DNA of 64,000 nt from Allobosea sp. (GTDB lineage: Bacteria > Pseudomonadota > Alphaproteobacteria > Rhizobiales > Beijerinckiaceae): contig NZ_JAFKFX010000037.1 in NCBI RefSeq assembly GCF_017308075.1, positions 1 to 64,000 of the forward strand, given 5' to 3'. The notes beneath the pieces are model-generated. The model did no database searches, was not told the DNA's origin, and was given only the letters and a program-made list of their open reading frames with translations. Below, in pieces: positions 17,108 to 25,899 of the stretch. Every line of letters starts with the position of its first letter. Within the stretch, counting starts at the first letter, position 1. The position numbers and the translations under genes were made by a program.

Positions 17108-18844
17108 CTACGCCGCCCGCAATGGCGTCTTGTGCAGCACGAAGCGATCGCGACCATTGCGCTTGGCCTCGTAGAGCGCCGCATCCGCTCGCGCGGCGGC
17201 ATCGGACAGGCTCTCATCCTGGCCGACCAGCACCGCGCCGATGCTGGCCGTCACCGCGACCATCCGGCCATCCGCGAACGGGACCGGCGCATCGCGCAGA
17301 TTGGCCCCGAGCTTGGCCGCGATCGCCGACAGCGCCGGCACATCGCAGCCACTGATCAAAAGGATGAACTCGTCGCCGCCCCAGCGGGCGCAAGCATCGT
17401 AATTGCGCAGCACCGACGACATGCGCTGCACGCAGGCGACCAGCACCGCATCGCCGCCCTGGTGGCCGTGCTCGTCATTGACGCGCTTGAAGCGATCGAG
17501 ATCGACGATCAGCAGGCCACAGGGCTTGCCCTCACGCCGGGCTCGGTTCTGCTCGCGCGCGAAGGCGTGGTCGAAGCCACGCCGGTTCAGGATCGATGTC
17601 AGCGGGTCGTACTGCGCCAGGCGTTCCAGCTGCTCGGTGCGCTCGCGCACCATCGCTTCGAGCCGCCCGGTATTGTCGCCGACCGCCTGCGCCATCTCGT
17701 TGAAGGCGTGCGCCAGGCGGGCGATCTCGTCATGACCGTCCTCGCGCGCAGTCGCCTTGAAATCGCCGCCGCGCAGCCGCGCCAGTCCCTGCTCGACCCA
17801 GGCGAGCCGGTCGAGCACCTTGCGCTTGAACAGGAGGGTCATCAGCGTCGCGGCCGCGAGCAGGATCGCGGCGATCAGGGCCGCCAGCGGCATGAACAGC
17901 TTGCGGTCGATGATCGCGTCGACATCCATCACAGTGACGTTGAACCAGCCCAGCCGGTCGAGAAAACCGACGCCGACCAGCACTTCGCGCCCCTCCATCT
18001 GCATGAAGCGCGAGAGCACGAGCACGTCGCCACGCGAGACCTGTTTCATCATCTCTGCCAGCGCCACGCGATCCGTCTCGCGGTCGAGCAGGTTGAAGAT
18101 CGTCTTCTTCGCCGAGATGTCCTTGGTCAGGCTGTGGAAGTCGACGACGCGCGGGTCGCGATGCGCCTGGATCGCCCCTTGCAGGTCGACAAACATGCTC
18201 TGCACGCCGGTCTGCGGGAACTCGACGACCTCCCTGATGAACTGGGTGAGGTCGACGCCGGTGCCGATAAGCCCGAGCACCTGCCCGTCCTTCTGGATGA
18301 TGCAGTTGATCCAGACCTTGGTGACACCGAGCGTCTCGTCGCGATTGACGTTGAGATGGCAGCCTTTGCCGAGTGCGCGCGTCTTGAAATACCAGGCGTC
18401 CTGCGGCGCGTCCGGCGAGACGGCGTAGCGCAGCCGGTTGTGCTCGTAGCTGTTGTCCTTGTCGTTGAAATAGTAGTTGCCGCTCTTGTCGACGACCGCG
18501 AAATAGCTGCGATCATTGAAGGACAGCCGGTAGTGCTCCAGCTCGGCGAGGCCGCGCCTGGCCTTTTCCGGGTCACGCTCGTCCTGCGCCCATTCGACGA
18601 TCACCGGCGCGCGCGCCACGGTCTCGGCCAGCGAAACCTCGCGCATCAGGGCCTCAAGCCCACGGAAACGGTCGAACAGGATCTGCTTCTCGGCGAAGAG
18701 CGTGCCGAGCTTCACCACCGTGCCGTTGACGATCCAGAGGAAGATGCCCGAGGCCGGCAGGGCGATCGCGACCATCGTCGCCAGCACGAGGGCCAGAACG
18801 CGCCCCTTCAGACCGGAGCTGCGCCAGGCATCGAGCAAGCGCAT
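17108..18844 (-). CDS. Diguanylate cyclase with periplasmic Cache sensor and HAMP
   Basis: 578 residues. TM1 is at about 15-40 and TM2 at about 316-340, enclosing a ~275-residue periplasmic region with double-Cache character (YFAVVDKSGNYYFNDKD; GLIGTGVDLTQFI). HAMP follows TM2, then a GGDEF domain from about residue 408. The active-site GGDEF is intact at 489-493, and an RxxD inhibitory I-site (RNYD) sits exactly five residues before it, so product feedback is expected. It makes cyclic di-GMP from two GTP. The ATG at 18844 has GGAGG ten bases upstream. No EAL domain. The ligand of the sensor is unknown. Confidence 0.92.
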   Translation of the reverse strand: MRLLDAWRSSGLKGRVLALVLATMVAIALPASGIFLWIVNGTVVKLGTLFAEKQILFDRFRGLEALMREVSLAETVARAPVIVEWAQDERDPEKARRGLAELEHYRLSFNDRSYFAVVDKSGNYYFNDKDNSYEHNRLRYAVSPDAPQDAWYFKTRALGKGCHLNVNRDETLGVTKVWINCIIQKDGQVLGLIGTGVDLTQFIREVVEFPQTGVQSMFVDLQGAIQAHRDPRVVDFHSLTKDISAKKTIFNLLDRETDRVALAEMMKQVSRGDVLVLSRFMQMEGREVLVGVGFLDRLGWFNVTVMDVDAIIDRKLFMPLAALIAAILLAAATLMTLLFKRKVLDRLAWVEQGLARLRGGDFKATAREDGHDEIARLAHAFNEMAQAVGDNTGRLEAMVRERTEQLERLAQYDPLTSILNRRGFDHAFAREQNRARREGKPCGLLIVDLDRFKRVNDEHGHQGGDAVLVACVQRMSSVLRNYDACARWGGDEFILLISGCDVPALSAIAAKLGANLRDAPVPFADGRMVAVTASIGAVLVGQDESLSDAAARADAALYEAKRNGRDRFVLHKTPLRAA

Positions 18845-19018
18845 AGGGCAAAGACCTCCGACCACGCGCCTTTCCGGGGATTCGGAAGGAGCGGAATAGG
18901 ATCATTGCGACGATATGGTTTATGTTTTGTTGACGCAGGGTCGCAGGAGGCAACCGGCGACCAGGCAGGAAGATCGGACCGGAATGCGGAGCCCCTCTTG
19001 CGAAGGGGACCGCTGCCG

Positions 19019-19055
19019 GAACGAAGAGAAGCTGACTTGCGGTCTCTTCGTTCCC
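19019..19055. repeat. Inverted repeat downstream of modA-like gene
   Basis: Eleven-base perfect arms GGAACGAAGAG (19019-19029) and CTCTTCGTTCC (19045-19055) with a 15-base loop. It begins 13 bases after the modA-like stop on the minus strand. No U-tract follows on either side, so it is more likely an mRNA 3'-end stabiliser or a repeat than a standard terminator. Confidence 0.55.
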
Positions 19056-19068
19056 GCGAGCGCAGTCG

Positions 19069-19914
19069 TCAGGGCTTGGCGGGTTGGGGAAGTCCGACCG
19101 GCTTGAAGCCATAGCTCGCCAGAACCGCCTGGCCCTGTGGCGACAGGATGGCCAGAGCCAGCTGCATGGCCTGCGGCGTGTTGCTCACGACGGCGAGGCC
19201 GTATTCGGGCCCGACCTCAAGCTCAGCCGGAAACGCGACCATGCGGACCGCCGTGCTGAGCTTGGCATAGCGACGCTGCCCCGAGCAGTAGACCACGGCG
19301 AGGTCGACACGCCCCGCATTGAGGGCGTCGAGCACATAATCGCCCGACTTCGCCGCCGGCGCGCCGGGCGGGTTGTCGAGGATGGTCGTGCGCTTCTCGA
19401 TCGAGGCCCGCGCGCCCGGGCGCCGTTGCTCGGCGACATCGATCAGACGAACCGTGTAGTCACCCAGCGGGTCGATCTTCGGCGGCGAAACGCCGACCTT
19501 CACATCCTCCTTCAGGAGTGTGCCGAGCGCGTCTGCACTCTGCAGGTTCCCCATCCGCTCGGGGACCAGCAGGCACAGGGTGTTGCGCGCGAACATGGCC
19601 ATGGTCGTGGCCCGGCCGTCCGCGACGAGTTTGCGAGGATGGCCGATATCCGCCGAGGTGAAGACATCGACGGCTTCGCCGGTCTCGATCCGCTCGCGCA
19701 TGCGGCCGGAGGCACCGAATTGGGTTTTGACCGGGATCTTATGCCCCGCACTGAACAGATCCGCGATCTCCGCCATCGAGTCGCGCAGACTGCCGGCGCC
19801 GTAAAGCACGAGATCGCGGTCCTGCGCGGATGCTCCGGACGCCATCCCACCCGAGAGAGACAGGACTAACCCGAGCGTGGCGAGCGGCTTGGAAAAGGCA
19901 GAGGCAGGTATCAT
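19069..19914 (-). CDS. ModA-like molybdate/tungstate-type substrate-binding protein
   Basis: 281 residues. A signal peptide (about residues 1-30, ending GASAQD) precedes a periplasmic binding fold with ModA-type landmarks: LVLYGAGSLRDSMAEIADLF, VKTQFGASGRMRERIETGEAVDVFTSAD, and later DLAVVYCSGQRR. In ModA the serines or threonines after the first strand and in the FGASG turn bind the oxyanion. No modB or modC permease genes are adjacent, so it is a solo binding protein, perhaps serving a transporter elsewhere or another anion. ATG at 19914 with GAGG eight bases upstream. A perfect Mo-box lies 59 bases upstream, strongly supporting molybdate control. Confidence 0.85.
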   Translation of the reverse strand: MIPASAFSKPLATLGLVLSLSGGMASGASAQDRDLVLYGAGSLRDSMAEIADLFSAGHKIPVKTQFGASGRMRERIETGEAVDVFTSADIGHPRKLVADGRATTMAMFARNTLCLLVPERMGNLQSADALGTLLKEDVKVGVSPPKIDPLGDYTVRLIDVAEQRRPGARASIEKRTTILDNPPGAPAAKSGDYVLDALNAGRVDLAVVYCSGQRRYAKLSTAVRMVAFPAELEVGPEYGLAVVSNTPQAMQLALAILSPQGQAVLASYGFKPVGLPQPAKP

Positions 19915-19972
19915 CAATTCATCCTCATACGCCGGTACCCGGCAGTCGCGGAATCCCGACCCCGAAACCTCA

Positions 19973-20000
19973 ATCGTTATATACGGATGAATATAACGAT
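19973..20000. promoter_or_regulatory. Mo-box (ModE/MopA-type operator) upstream of modA-like gene
   Basis: A perfect 10-base inverted repeat, ATCGTTATAT (19973-19982) and ATATAACGAT (19991-20000), with an eight-base spacer. This matches the CGnTATAT...ATATnnCG pattern of ModE-family binding sites as I know them from E. coli and Rhodobacter. It lies upstream of the modA-like start on the minus strand, where repression under molybdate-replete conditions would be expected. Confidence 0.85.
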
Positions 20001-20193
20001 GGCGAGTTCAAAACGCTGCGGCGGGCTGCCGCTCTGTGATCGCCACTCAACTTGATCCGACGGGGCTGCCCGGCCAGCTGCATCGCTGCCGCGCCATTGC
20101 GTCCTCTACGAACGCAGACCCCGCATAGCCGACGCCCCCGGCGGGCTCAGGGAGAGCGCGATCGCATCGCCATGTCCGGACGCCGAACGAAGT

Positions 20194-21867
20194 CTAGAAC
20201 AGCCCCTCGATCTGCCCGTTCGCGTCGATATGGATGCGCTCGGCCGCCGGCTGCCGTGGCAGGCCCGGCATGGTCATGATGTCCCCGCAGATCGCCACCA
20301 CGAAGCCGGCACCCGCCGCCAGCCTGAGTTCGCGCACCGGCACGGTATGGCCGGAGGGCGCTCCGCGCAGCGTCGGATCGGCAGAGAAGGAGTACTGGGT
20401 CTTGGCGACGCAGACCGGCAGGTCGCCATGCCCGGCCGCTTCGAGCTCGGCGAAGCGCGCGCTCACCCGGGCATCGGCCGAGATGCCGGCGGCACCGTAG
20501 ATTTCGCGCGCCACCTTCTCGAGCTTCTCGCGCAGCGGCAGCGCGTCCGGATAGAGCGGCGCGAAATCGGCCTCGCCACTCTCGACCAGCGCCGCGACCT
20601 TGGCGGCGAGCTCTTCCGTGCCGGCGCCACCTTGCGCCCAGTGCCGGCAGATCACCGCCTCGACGCCGAGATGGTTGCGGCAGAAATTCTGGATCAGCGC
20701 GTGCTCGGCCGGCGTATCGCTGACGAAATGGTTGATCGCGACGATCGGCGGCACGCCGAACTTGCGGAGGTTGTCGACATGCCGCGCCAGATTGGAGAGA
20801 CCTGCCTCGAGCGCCGGCAGGTTCTCGGCCGAGAGCGCGTCGCGGGCGACGCCGCCATGCATCTTCAGCGCCCTGACGGTCGCGACCACCACGGCGACAT
20901 CGGGCTTCAGCCCGGCCTTGCGGCATTTGATGTCGAAGAACTTCTCGGCCCCGAGATCGGCCCCGAAGCCGGCTTCGGTCACGACATAGTCGGCGAGCTT
21001 GAGCGCGGCGCGCGTCGCGATCACCGAATTGCAGCCATGGGCGATATTGGCGAAGGGCCCGCCATGGACGAAGGCCGGCGTGCCCTCCAGTGTCTGCACC
21101 AGGTTCGGCATCAGCGCGTCCTTGAGCAGCACGGTCATCGCGCCCGCCGCCTTGAGATCGGCTGCGGTGATCGGGCTCTTGTCGCGCCGGCGGCCGACGA
21201 CGATGCGCCCGAGCCGCGCCTCGAGATCGGCCAGATCTGTCGCGAGGCAGAAGATCGCCATCACCTCGGAGGCGACGGTGATGTCGAAGCCGTCCTCGCG
21301 CGGGAAGCCGTTGCTCGCCCCGCCGAGCGAGGAGACCACGCTGCGCAGCGCCCGGTCGTTCATGTCCATGACGCGGCGCCAGGCGACATGACGGGCATCG
21401 AAGCCGAGCTCGTTGCTCCAGTAGACATGATTGTCGAGCATCGCCGCGAGCAAATTATGCGCGCTGGTGATGGCGTGGAAATCGCCGGTGAAATGCAGGT
21501 TGATCTGCTCCATCGGCACGACCTGGGCATGGCCGCCGCCGGCGGCGCCGCCCTTCTGGCCGAAGCAGGGACCGAGCGAGGGCTCGCGCAGGGCGATCAT
21601 GGTGCGCTTGCCAAGCCGAGACAGCCCGTCGCCGAGACCGACCGTGGTCGTCGTCTTGCCCTCGCCGGCCGGCGTCGGACTGATCGCCGTGACGAGGATC
21701 AGCTTGCCGTCCGGCCGCGAAGTGAACTCGGCGATCGCGCCGGTATCGACCTTGGCGATGTATTTTCCATAGGGCTGCAATGCCGCGTCCGGGATGCCGG
21801 CCTTGGCGGCGATCGCCCCGATCGGCTGCAGCTTCGCCTTGCGGGCGATCTCGATATCGGTCGGCAT
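20194..21867 (-). CDS. fhs: Formate--tetrahydrofolate ligase
   Basis: 557 residues, usual length. It makes 10-formyl-THF from formate, THF and ATP. Landmarks: the ATP-binding P-loop [18 protein letters not shown] around residue 65-80, [29 protein letters not shown], and [14 protein letters not shown]. The ATG at 21867 has AAGGGGAC upstream and gives the typical N-terminus [16 protein letters not shown]. The neighbouring frmA and fghA genes produce formate from formaldehyde, so this enzyme would feed that formate into the folate pool, although a divergent gene lies between them. Confidence 0.96.
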   Translation of the reverse strand: MPTDIEIARKAKLQPIGAIAAKAGIPDAALQPYGKYIAKVDTGAIAEFTSRPDGKLILVTAISPTPAGEGKTTTTVGLGDGLSRLGKRTMIALREPSLGPCFGQKGGAAGGGHAQVVPMEQINLHFTGDFHAITSAHNLLAAMLDNHVYWSNELGFDARHVAWRRVMDMNDRALRSVVSSLGGASNGFPREDGFDITVASEVMAIFCLATDLADLEARLGRIVVGRRRDKSPITAADLKAAGAMTVLLKDALMPNLVQTLEGTPAFVHGGPFANIAHGCNSVIATRAALKLADYVVTEAGFGADLGAEKFFDIKCRKAGLKPDVAVVVATVRALKMHGGVARDALSAENLPALEAGLSNLARHVDNLRKFGVPPIVAINHFVSDTPAEHALIQNFCRNHLGVEAVICRHWAQGGAGTEELAAKVAALVESGEADFAPLYPDALPLREKLEKVAREIYGAAGISADARVSARFAELEAAGHGDLPVCVAKTQYSFSADPTLRGAPSGHTVPVRELRLAAGAGFVVAICGDIMTMPGLPRQPAAERIHIDANGQIEGLF

Positions 21868-22128
21868 GTCGTCCCCTTGATACTGTCTCGAACGGGACGC
21901 CTTGCCGGCCGATTCCCCTTGGCGCGACTGTGCCGAAAAAGCGCGGCCGCCGCCAGCGCGCGCGTCCGCGACCCGACCCGACCCGCGTGGTGGGCAGATG
22001 CCGAGCGGCACCGCGCATCACAGTTCGGCGAGCCAGATGCGCTCTGCCTGAAATCTGCCCGAAGCTGCCCGGCAAGAACGGTGTGGATTCAAGAACGGCG
22101 CAGACCAGCGAATGGGAGAGAGCAGACC

Positions 22129-22728
22129 ATGACCGCAGCACCGAGCCGCCGCGACCTCATCATCGCGAGCCTGTCGGCCGCGGGCTTCGCCAGCCTCGCC
22201 CTGCCGCCCGAAGCGCTCGCGCAAGGCGCAGAGCTGCCGGCGACTCCCGCCTGCGACGGCCAGGCCGCCGCGACCCCGCGCCAGACCGAAGGCCCCTATT
22301 TCACCCCGTCGTCGCCAGAGCGTTCCGATCTGCGCGAGGATGGGACAGGTCAGCTGCTCGTCCTGAGCGGCTTCGTGCTGACGCGGCAATGCCGGCCGGT
22401 CCCCGGTGCGCTGCTCGATTTCTGGCAGGCCGATCCGACCGGCCAATACGATAATCGCGGCTTCCGCTTTCGCGGCCATCTCTTCGCCGATCAGCAGGGC
22501 CGCTATCAGTTCATCACCCGGGCGCCCGGGCTCTATCCCGGCCGCACCCGCCATCTCCACGTCAAGCTGCGCGGCGGCGCGCAGAGCCCGGTGCTGACGA
22601 CGCAGCTCTATTTCCCGGACGAGCCCGACAATCGCCGCGACGGCCTGTTCGATTCAAGGCTGCTGATGAAACTGCGCCCGGCCGAGGGCGGCCAGCTCGG
22701 CCGCTTCGATTTCGTGCTGGGTGGCTAA
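22129..22728 (+). CDS. Intradiol ring-cleavage dioxygenase-like protein with Tat signal
   Basis: 199 residues. A twin-arginine leader (SRRDLIIASLSAAGF, about residues 6-20, cleaved near ALAQG) implies export folded with its metal. The mature part is an intradiol dioxygenase core: RQTEGPYF, GALLDFWQADPTGQYDN with the first ligand Tyr, then FITRAPGLYPGRTRHLHVK with the second Tyr, the Arg and both His ligands. All four iron(III) ligands seem kept. The short length and Tat leader match the poorly characterised exported intradiol group, not catechol 1,2-dioxygenase. GGGAGAG eight bases before ATG. Divergent from fhs. Confidence 0.85.
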   Translation: MTAAPSRRDLIIASLSAAGFASLALPPEALAQGAELPATPACDGQAAATPRQTEGPYFTPSSPERSDLREDGTGQLLVLSGFVLTRQCRPVPGALLDFWQADPTGQYDNRGFRFRGHLFADQQGRYQFITRAPGLYPGRTRHLHVKLRGGAQSPVLTTQLYFPDEPDNRRDGLFDSRLLMKLRPAEGGQLGRFDFVLGG

Positions 22729-22845
22729 GGTTTTCGGCCTCCTTGCCGAGGGGTTTCTCATCCCGGACAAGCCGCGCGAACAGTGAGCCCTGCCGTTCCC
22801 GTTCCGCACCGCTGACGTGCGAGGCCGCAGCGGGGACGGCGTTCC

Positions 22846-23685
22846 TCAGCCGGCCGTCAGCCGCTCGGCATGCCAGGCGATGTGCTGGGCCATGAAGGTC
22901 GAGACGAAATTATAGGAGTGGTCGTAGCCCTCCCGCATCGTCAGCGTCAGCGGAATGCCGGCGGTGGTGCAGGCGAGTTCGAGCAGCTGCGGCCGCAACC
23001 CTTCCTGCAGGAAGCCGTCGGCGGTGCCCTGGTCTACGAGCAGCTCCTTGATGCGATGCCCGTCGGCGATCAGCAGGGTCGCGTCATAACCGCGCCACGC
23101 CGCCTCGTCCGGGCCGAGATATTTCTCGAAGGCTGGCCGCGACCAGCCGGCGGTGGAAGGCTGGCTGATCGGCGCGAAGGCCGAGACCGAGGCGTAGCGC
23201 CCGGGATTCTTCAGCGCCAGCGTGATCGCCCCGTGCCCGCCCATGGAATGGCCGAAAATGCCCTGGCGGGACATGTCGAGCGGCAATTCGCGGGCGACGA
23301 GCTCCGGCAATTCGTCCCGGATATAGCTCTCCATCCGGTAGTTCGTCGCATAGGGCGCCTGCGTCGCGTCGAGATAGAAGCCGGCGCCCGAGCCGAACTG
23401 CCAGTTCTCCGGCTCGTCCGGCAAGCCCTCGCCGCGCGGCGAGGTGTCGGGGCAGATGATGGCGACGCCGTTGGCGGCCGCCGCCGCCCGGTACTCGCCC
23501 TTGTCCATCACGTTCTGATGGCTGCAGGTCAGTCCGGAGAGATACCAGAGCACCGGAACCGGGCCCGCCTCCGCTTGCGGCGGCAGGAAAACCGCGAAGG
23601 TCATCGGGCAGGCGCAGGCCGCGCTGTCATGACGATAGACGCGCTGCTGGCCGCCAAAAGCCTTCGAGGAGGAGACGAGTTCCAT
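22846..23685 (-). CDS. fghA: S-formylglutathione hydrolase
   Basis: 279 residues, alpha/beta hydrolase of the esterase D family. It hydrolyses S-formylglutathione to formate and glutathione. Motifs: LSGLTCSHQNVMDKG, the nucleophile elbow GHSMGGHGA (Ser near residue 146), APISQPS, and the C-terminal catalytic His in YDHSYNFVSTFM. AAAGGA seven bases upstream of ATG. It follows frmA on the same strand after 229 bases, which contain a palindromic repeat; despite that interruption the pairing frmR-frmA-fghA is the classical formaldehyde detoxification set. Confidence 0.95.
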   Translation of the reverse strand: MELVSSSKAFGGQQRVYRHDSAACACPMTFAVFLPPQAEAGPVPVLWYLSGLTCSHQNVMDKGEYRAAAAANGVAIICPDTSPRGEGLPDEPENWQFGSGAGFYLDATQAPYATNYRMESYIRDELPELVARELPLDMSRQGIFGHSMGGHGAITLALKNPGRYASVSAFAPISQPSTAGWSRPAFEKYLGPDEAAWRGYDATLLIADGHRIKELLVDQGTADGFLQEGLRPQLLELACTTAGIPLTLTMREGYDHSYNFVSTFMAQHIAWHAERLTAG

Positions 23686-23737
23686 CGCAATTCCTTTCGG
23701 TCGTTCATCGCCGGCCGGACCACCGGCGGCACATTCG

Positions 23738-23830
23738 CGTCATGCTCGGGCTTGTCCCGAGCATCCACGTCTTGACCACCGCCTGTGGCGACCGAAAACG
23801 TGGATGGTCGCCACGAGGGCGACCATGACG
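23738..23830. repeat. Palindromic repeat, copy 1 of a dispersed family
   Basis: Starts CGTCATGCTCGGG, contains GAGCATCCACGTCTTGA and its near-complement ACGTGGATGGTCG, and ends CGACCATGACG. It sits in the frmA-fghA spacer. The same layout recurs at 49889-49985 and, more diverged, at 45282-45373. Confidence 0.85.
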
Positions 23831-23914
23831 GGCAGCACCGTTCTGTACGATGGTCGGCTCAAGACCGACCCTACCGCCTTGCTGCCCGCTCGATGCGGCG
23901 GAAGAACGACCGCC

Positions 23915-25027
23915 TCAGTAGACCACCACCGAGCGGATCGACTTGCCCTCATGCATCAGGTCGAAGCCATGGTTGATCTCGTCCAGACTCAGCTTGTGGG
24001 TGATCAGATCGTCGATGTTGATCTTGCCCTCCATGTACCAGTCGACGATCTTCGGCACGTCGGTACGCCCGCGCGCGCCGCCGAAGGCCGTGCCCTTCCA
24101 GACCCTGCCGGTGACCAGCTGGAACGGACGCGTCGCGATCTCCTTGCCAGCCTCGGCGACGCCGATGACGATCGACTCGCCCCAGCCGCGATGGCAGCAC
24201 TCCAGCGCCTGGCGCATCACATCGGTATTGCCGGTCGCGTCGAAGGAGAAGTCGGCGCCGCCGCCGGTCAGGTCGACGATCGCCTGCACCACCTTGTCGT
24301 TGCCGATCTCGCGCGGGTTGACGAAGTCGGTCATGCCGAACTTCTCGGCCATGGCGCGCTTGGCCGGGTTGATGTCGACGCCGATGATCTTGTCGGCGCC
24401 GACCATGCGGGCGCCCTGGATCACGTTGAGGCCGATACCGCCGAGGCCGAAGACCACGACATTAGCGCCCGGCCAGACCTTTGCGGTGTAGATCACCGCG
24501 CCGATCCCTGTCGTAACCCCGCAGCCGATATAGCAGATCTTGTCGAAGGGCGCGTCCTCGCGGACCTTGGCGAGCGCGATCTCCGGCAGCACGGTGAAGT
24601 TCGCGAAGGTCGAGCAGCCCATATAGTGGAACACGGTGCCGCTATCGCAGGAGAAGCGTGAGGTGCCGTCCGGCATCAGGCCCTGGCCCTGCGTCGCTCG
24701 GATCGAGGTGCAAAGATTGGTCCGGCGCGACAGGCAGGACTTACAGCTGCGGCATTCCGGCGTGTAGAGCGGGATGACATGGTCGCCCGGCTTCAGCGTG
24801 GTGACGCCCGCGCCGACCTCGCGCACGATGCCGGCGCCCTCATGGCCGAGGATCGCCGGGAACTTGCCCTCGGAATCCAGCCCCGACAGCGTATAGGCAT
24901 CGGTATGGCAGATGCCGGTCGCCATCACCTCGACCAGCACCTCGCCGGCCTTCGGGCCGCCGATCTCGATGGTCTCGATGGTCAGCGGCTTTCCGGCCTC
25001 CCAGGCGACGGCGGCGCGTGTCTTCAT
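23915..25027 (-). CDS. frmA: S-(hydroxymethyl)glutathione dehydrogenase / class III alcohol dehydrogenase
   Basis: 370 residues, zinc-dependent medium-chain dehydrogenase. It oxidises the glutathione-formaldehyde adduct to S-formylglutathione with NAD+. Catalytic zinc Cys in GICHTDAYTLSG (about residue 40); structural zinc cysteines in CRSCKSCLSRRTNLC (about 92-106); the nucleotide fold GLGGIGLNVIQGARMVGA (about 195-212); and Asp in IIGVDINPAKRAMA. AAGGAGG nine bases before the ATG. It starts 33 bases after frmR, so the two are one operon. Confidence 0.97.
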   Translation of the reverse strand: MKTRAAVAWEAGKPLTIETIEIGGPKAGEVLVEVMATGICHTDAYTLSGLDSEGKFPAILGHEGAGIVREVGAGVTTLKPGDHVIPLYTPECRSCKSCLSRRTNLCTSIRATQGQGLMPDGTSRFSCDSGTVFHYMGCSTFANFTVLPEIALAKVREDAPFDKICYIGCGVTTGIGAVIYTAKVWPGANVVVFGLGGIGLNVIQGARMVGADKIIGVDINPAKRAMAEKFGMTDFVNPREIGNDKVVQAIVDLTGGGADFSFDATGNTDVMRQALECCHRGWGESIVIGVAEAGKEIATRPFQLVTGRVWKGTAFGGARGRTDVPKIVDWYMEGKINIDDLITHKLSLDEINHGFDLMHEGKSIRSVVVY

Positions 25028-25060
25028 CTTGATGTCCTCCTTGAACTGGTCCCGGCGCGC

Positions 25061-25360
25061 CTATTTCAGATAGGTGCGCAATGTCCTGATGATGCCGTCG
25101 ATCTCGGCATCGGCGTCGAAGTCCGCCGCCCCCTGCCCGCCCGGCGAGCCGCCGCGCGCCTGGCCGAAGGTCTCGCGCAGATGGCCTTCGAGCACTTCCG
25201 CCATCAGCCCGTTGGCCGCGCCGCGCAACGCGGCGATCTGCTGCAAGAGCGTGCTGCAATCCGTGCCGGCCTCGACGGCGCGCTCCAGCGCCTCGGCCTG
25301 CCCCCGGATGCGGCGCAGGCGCGCGACAGCACGCTTCTTCTCTTCCGGGCTATGCGGCAT
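25061..25360 (-). CDS. frmR: Formaldehyde-responsive repressor FrmR (CsoR/RcnR family)
   Basis: 99 residues, all-helical CsoR/RcnR fold: MPHSPEEKKRAVARLRRIRG, then EAGTDCSTLLQQIAALRGA, then EVLEGHLRETF. Pro2 and Cys35 are both present; in E. coli FrmR these two residues are bridged by formaldehyde, so a formaldehyde sensor is more likely than a metal sensor. The position directly before frmA supports this. A matching operator lies 24 bases upstream of its ATG, indicating autoregulation of the operon. Confidence 0.93.
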   Translation of the reverse strand: MPHSPEEKKRAVARLRRIRGQAEALERAVEAGTDCSTLLQQIAALRGAANGLMAEVLEGHLRETFGQARGGSPGGQGAADFDADAEIDGIIRTLRTYLK

Positions 25361-25372
25361 GGCATTTCATTC

Positions 25373-25406
25373 TCTAGGCCTAGAATACTCTAGGGGAGTA
25401 TGTCAA
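25373..25406 (-). promoter_or_regulatory. FrmR-type operator and -35 element of the frmRA operon
   Basis: An inverted repeat ATACT-CTAGGGG-AGTAT at 25385-25401 has the AGTAT/ATACT arms around a G/C tract typical of CsoR/RcnR/FrmR operators. On the minus strand TTGACA (25406-25401) abuts it as a -35 box, so bound repressor would sit between -35 and -10. A second palindrome TCTAGGCCTAGA (25373-25384) follows immediately. Confidence 0.75.
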
Positions 25407-25464
25407 TCATAGGACTCTCCCCGGCCAGCGGACCTGCGCGCCGGATGCTGGGCTGGAGGCCGGG

Positions 25465-25899
25465 ATGACCAATGATTGCCTGTTCTGCCGGATCGCGCGC
25501 GGCGAGATCGCCTGCCACGCCGTTCATGAGGACGAGGATGTCCTCGCCTTTCTCGACATCCATCCGGTCCGGCCGGGCCATACGCTGGTGATCCCGCGCG
25601 CCCATTATCCCTGGTTCGAGGACATCCCGCCCGAGCTCGCCGGCAAGATCATGACGGTGTCGCAACGCCTCGCCCGCGAGATGAAGGCGCTCTACCCGGT
25701 CGAGCGGGTCGCCATGCTCTACACCGGCATCCATGTGAACCACGCCCATGCCCATATCGTGCCGATGCATCACCGGCACGACATCACCTCGGCGGTCTAT
25801 CTCGAGCAGGGCATCGAGGCTTTCACGCTGCCGGCGCAGCCGCCCGTGCAGGAGCTGGAGGAGGTCGCTGCGGCCTTGCGAAGGCGCCTCGCCCCTTAG
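25465..25899 (+). CDS. HIT family hydrolase
   Basis: 144 residues. The N-terminus DCLFCRIARGEIACHAVHEDEDV and the histidine triad HVNHAHAHIVPMHHR (about residues 91-105) are those of the Hint/FHIT superfamily, which hydrolyses nucleoside phosphoramidates or dinucleotides. The C-terminus is longer than a plain Hint protein (about 110 residues), so a specific subfamily is not assigned. GGAGG is five bases before the ATG. Divergent from frmR, sharing the region that holds the FrmR operator. Its stop codon is the first base-paired part of a strong hairpin. Confidence 0.87.
   Translation: MTNDCLFCRIARGEIACHAVHEDEDVLAFLDIHPVRPGHTLVIPRAHYPWFEDIPPELAGKIMTVSQRLAREMKALYPVERVAMLYTGIHVNHAHAHIVPMHHRHDITSAVYLEQGIEAFTLPAQPPVQELEEVAAALRRRLAP

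Noticed and set aside
20230-22100. Very long plus-strand frame running through the fhs locus into the dioxygenase gene
   Set aside because: Only its 3' end (from 22129) is a real gene; the rest mirrors fhs and has no family resemblance.
21868-22128. Riboswitch upstream of fhs
   Set aside because: No recognisable tetrahydrofolate or SAM aptamer core; the sequence is plain GC-rich spacer.
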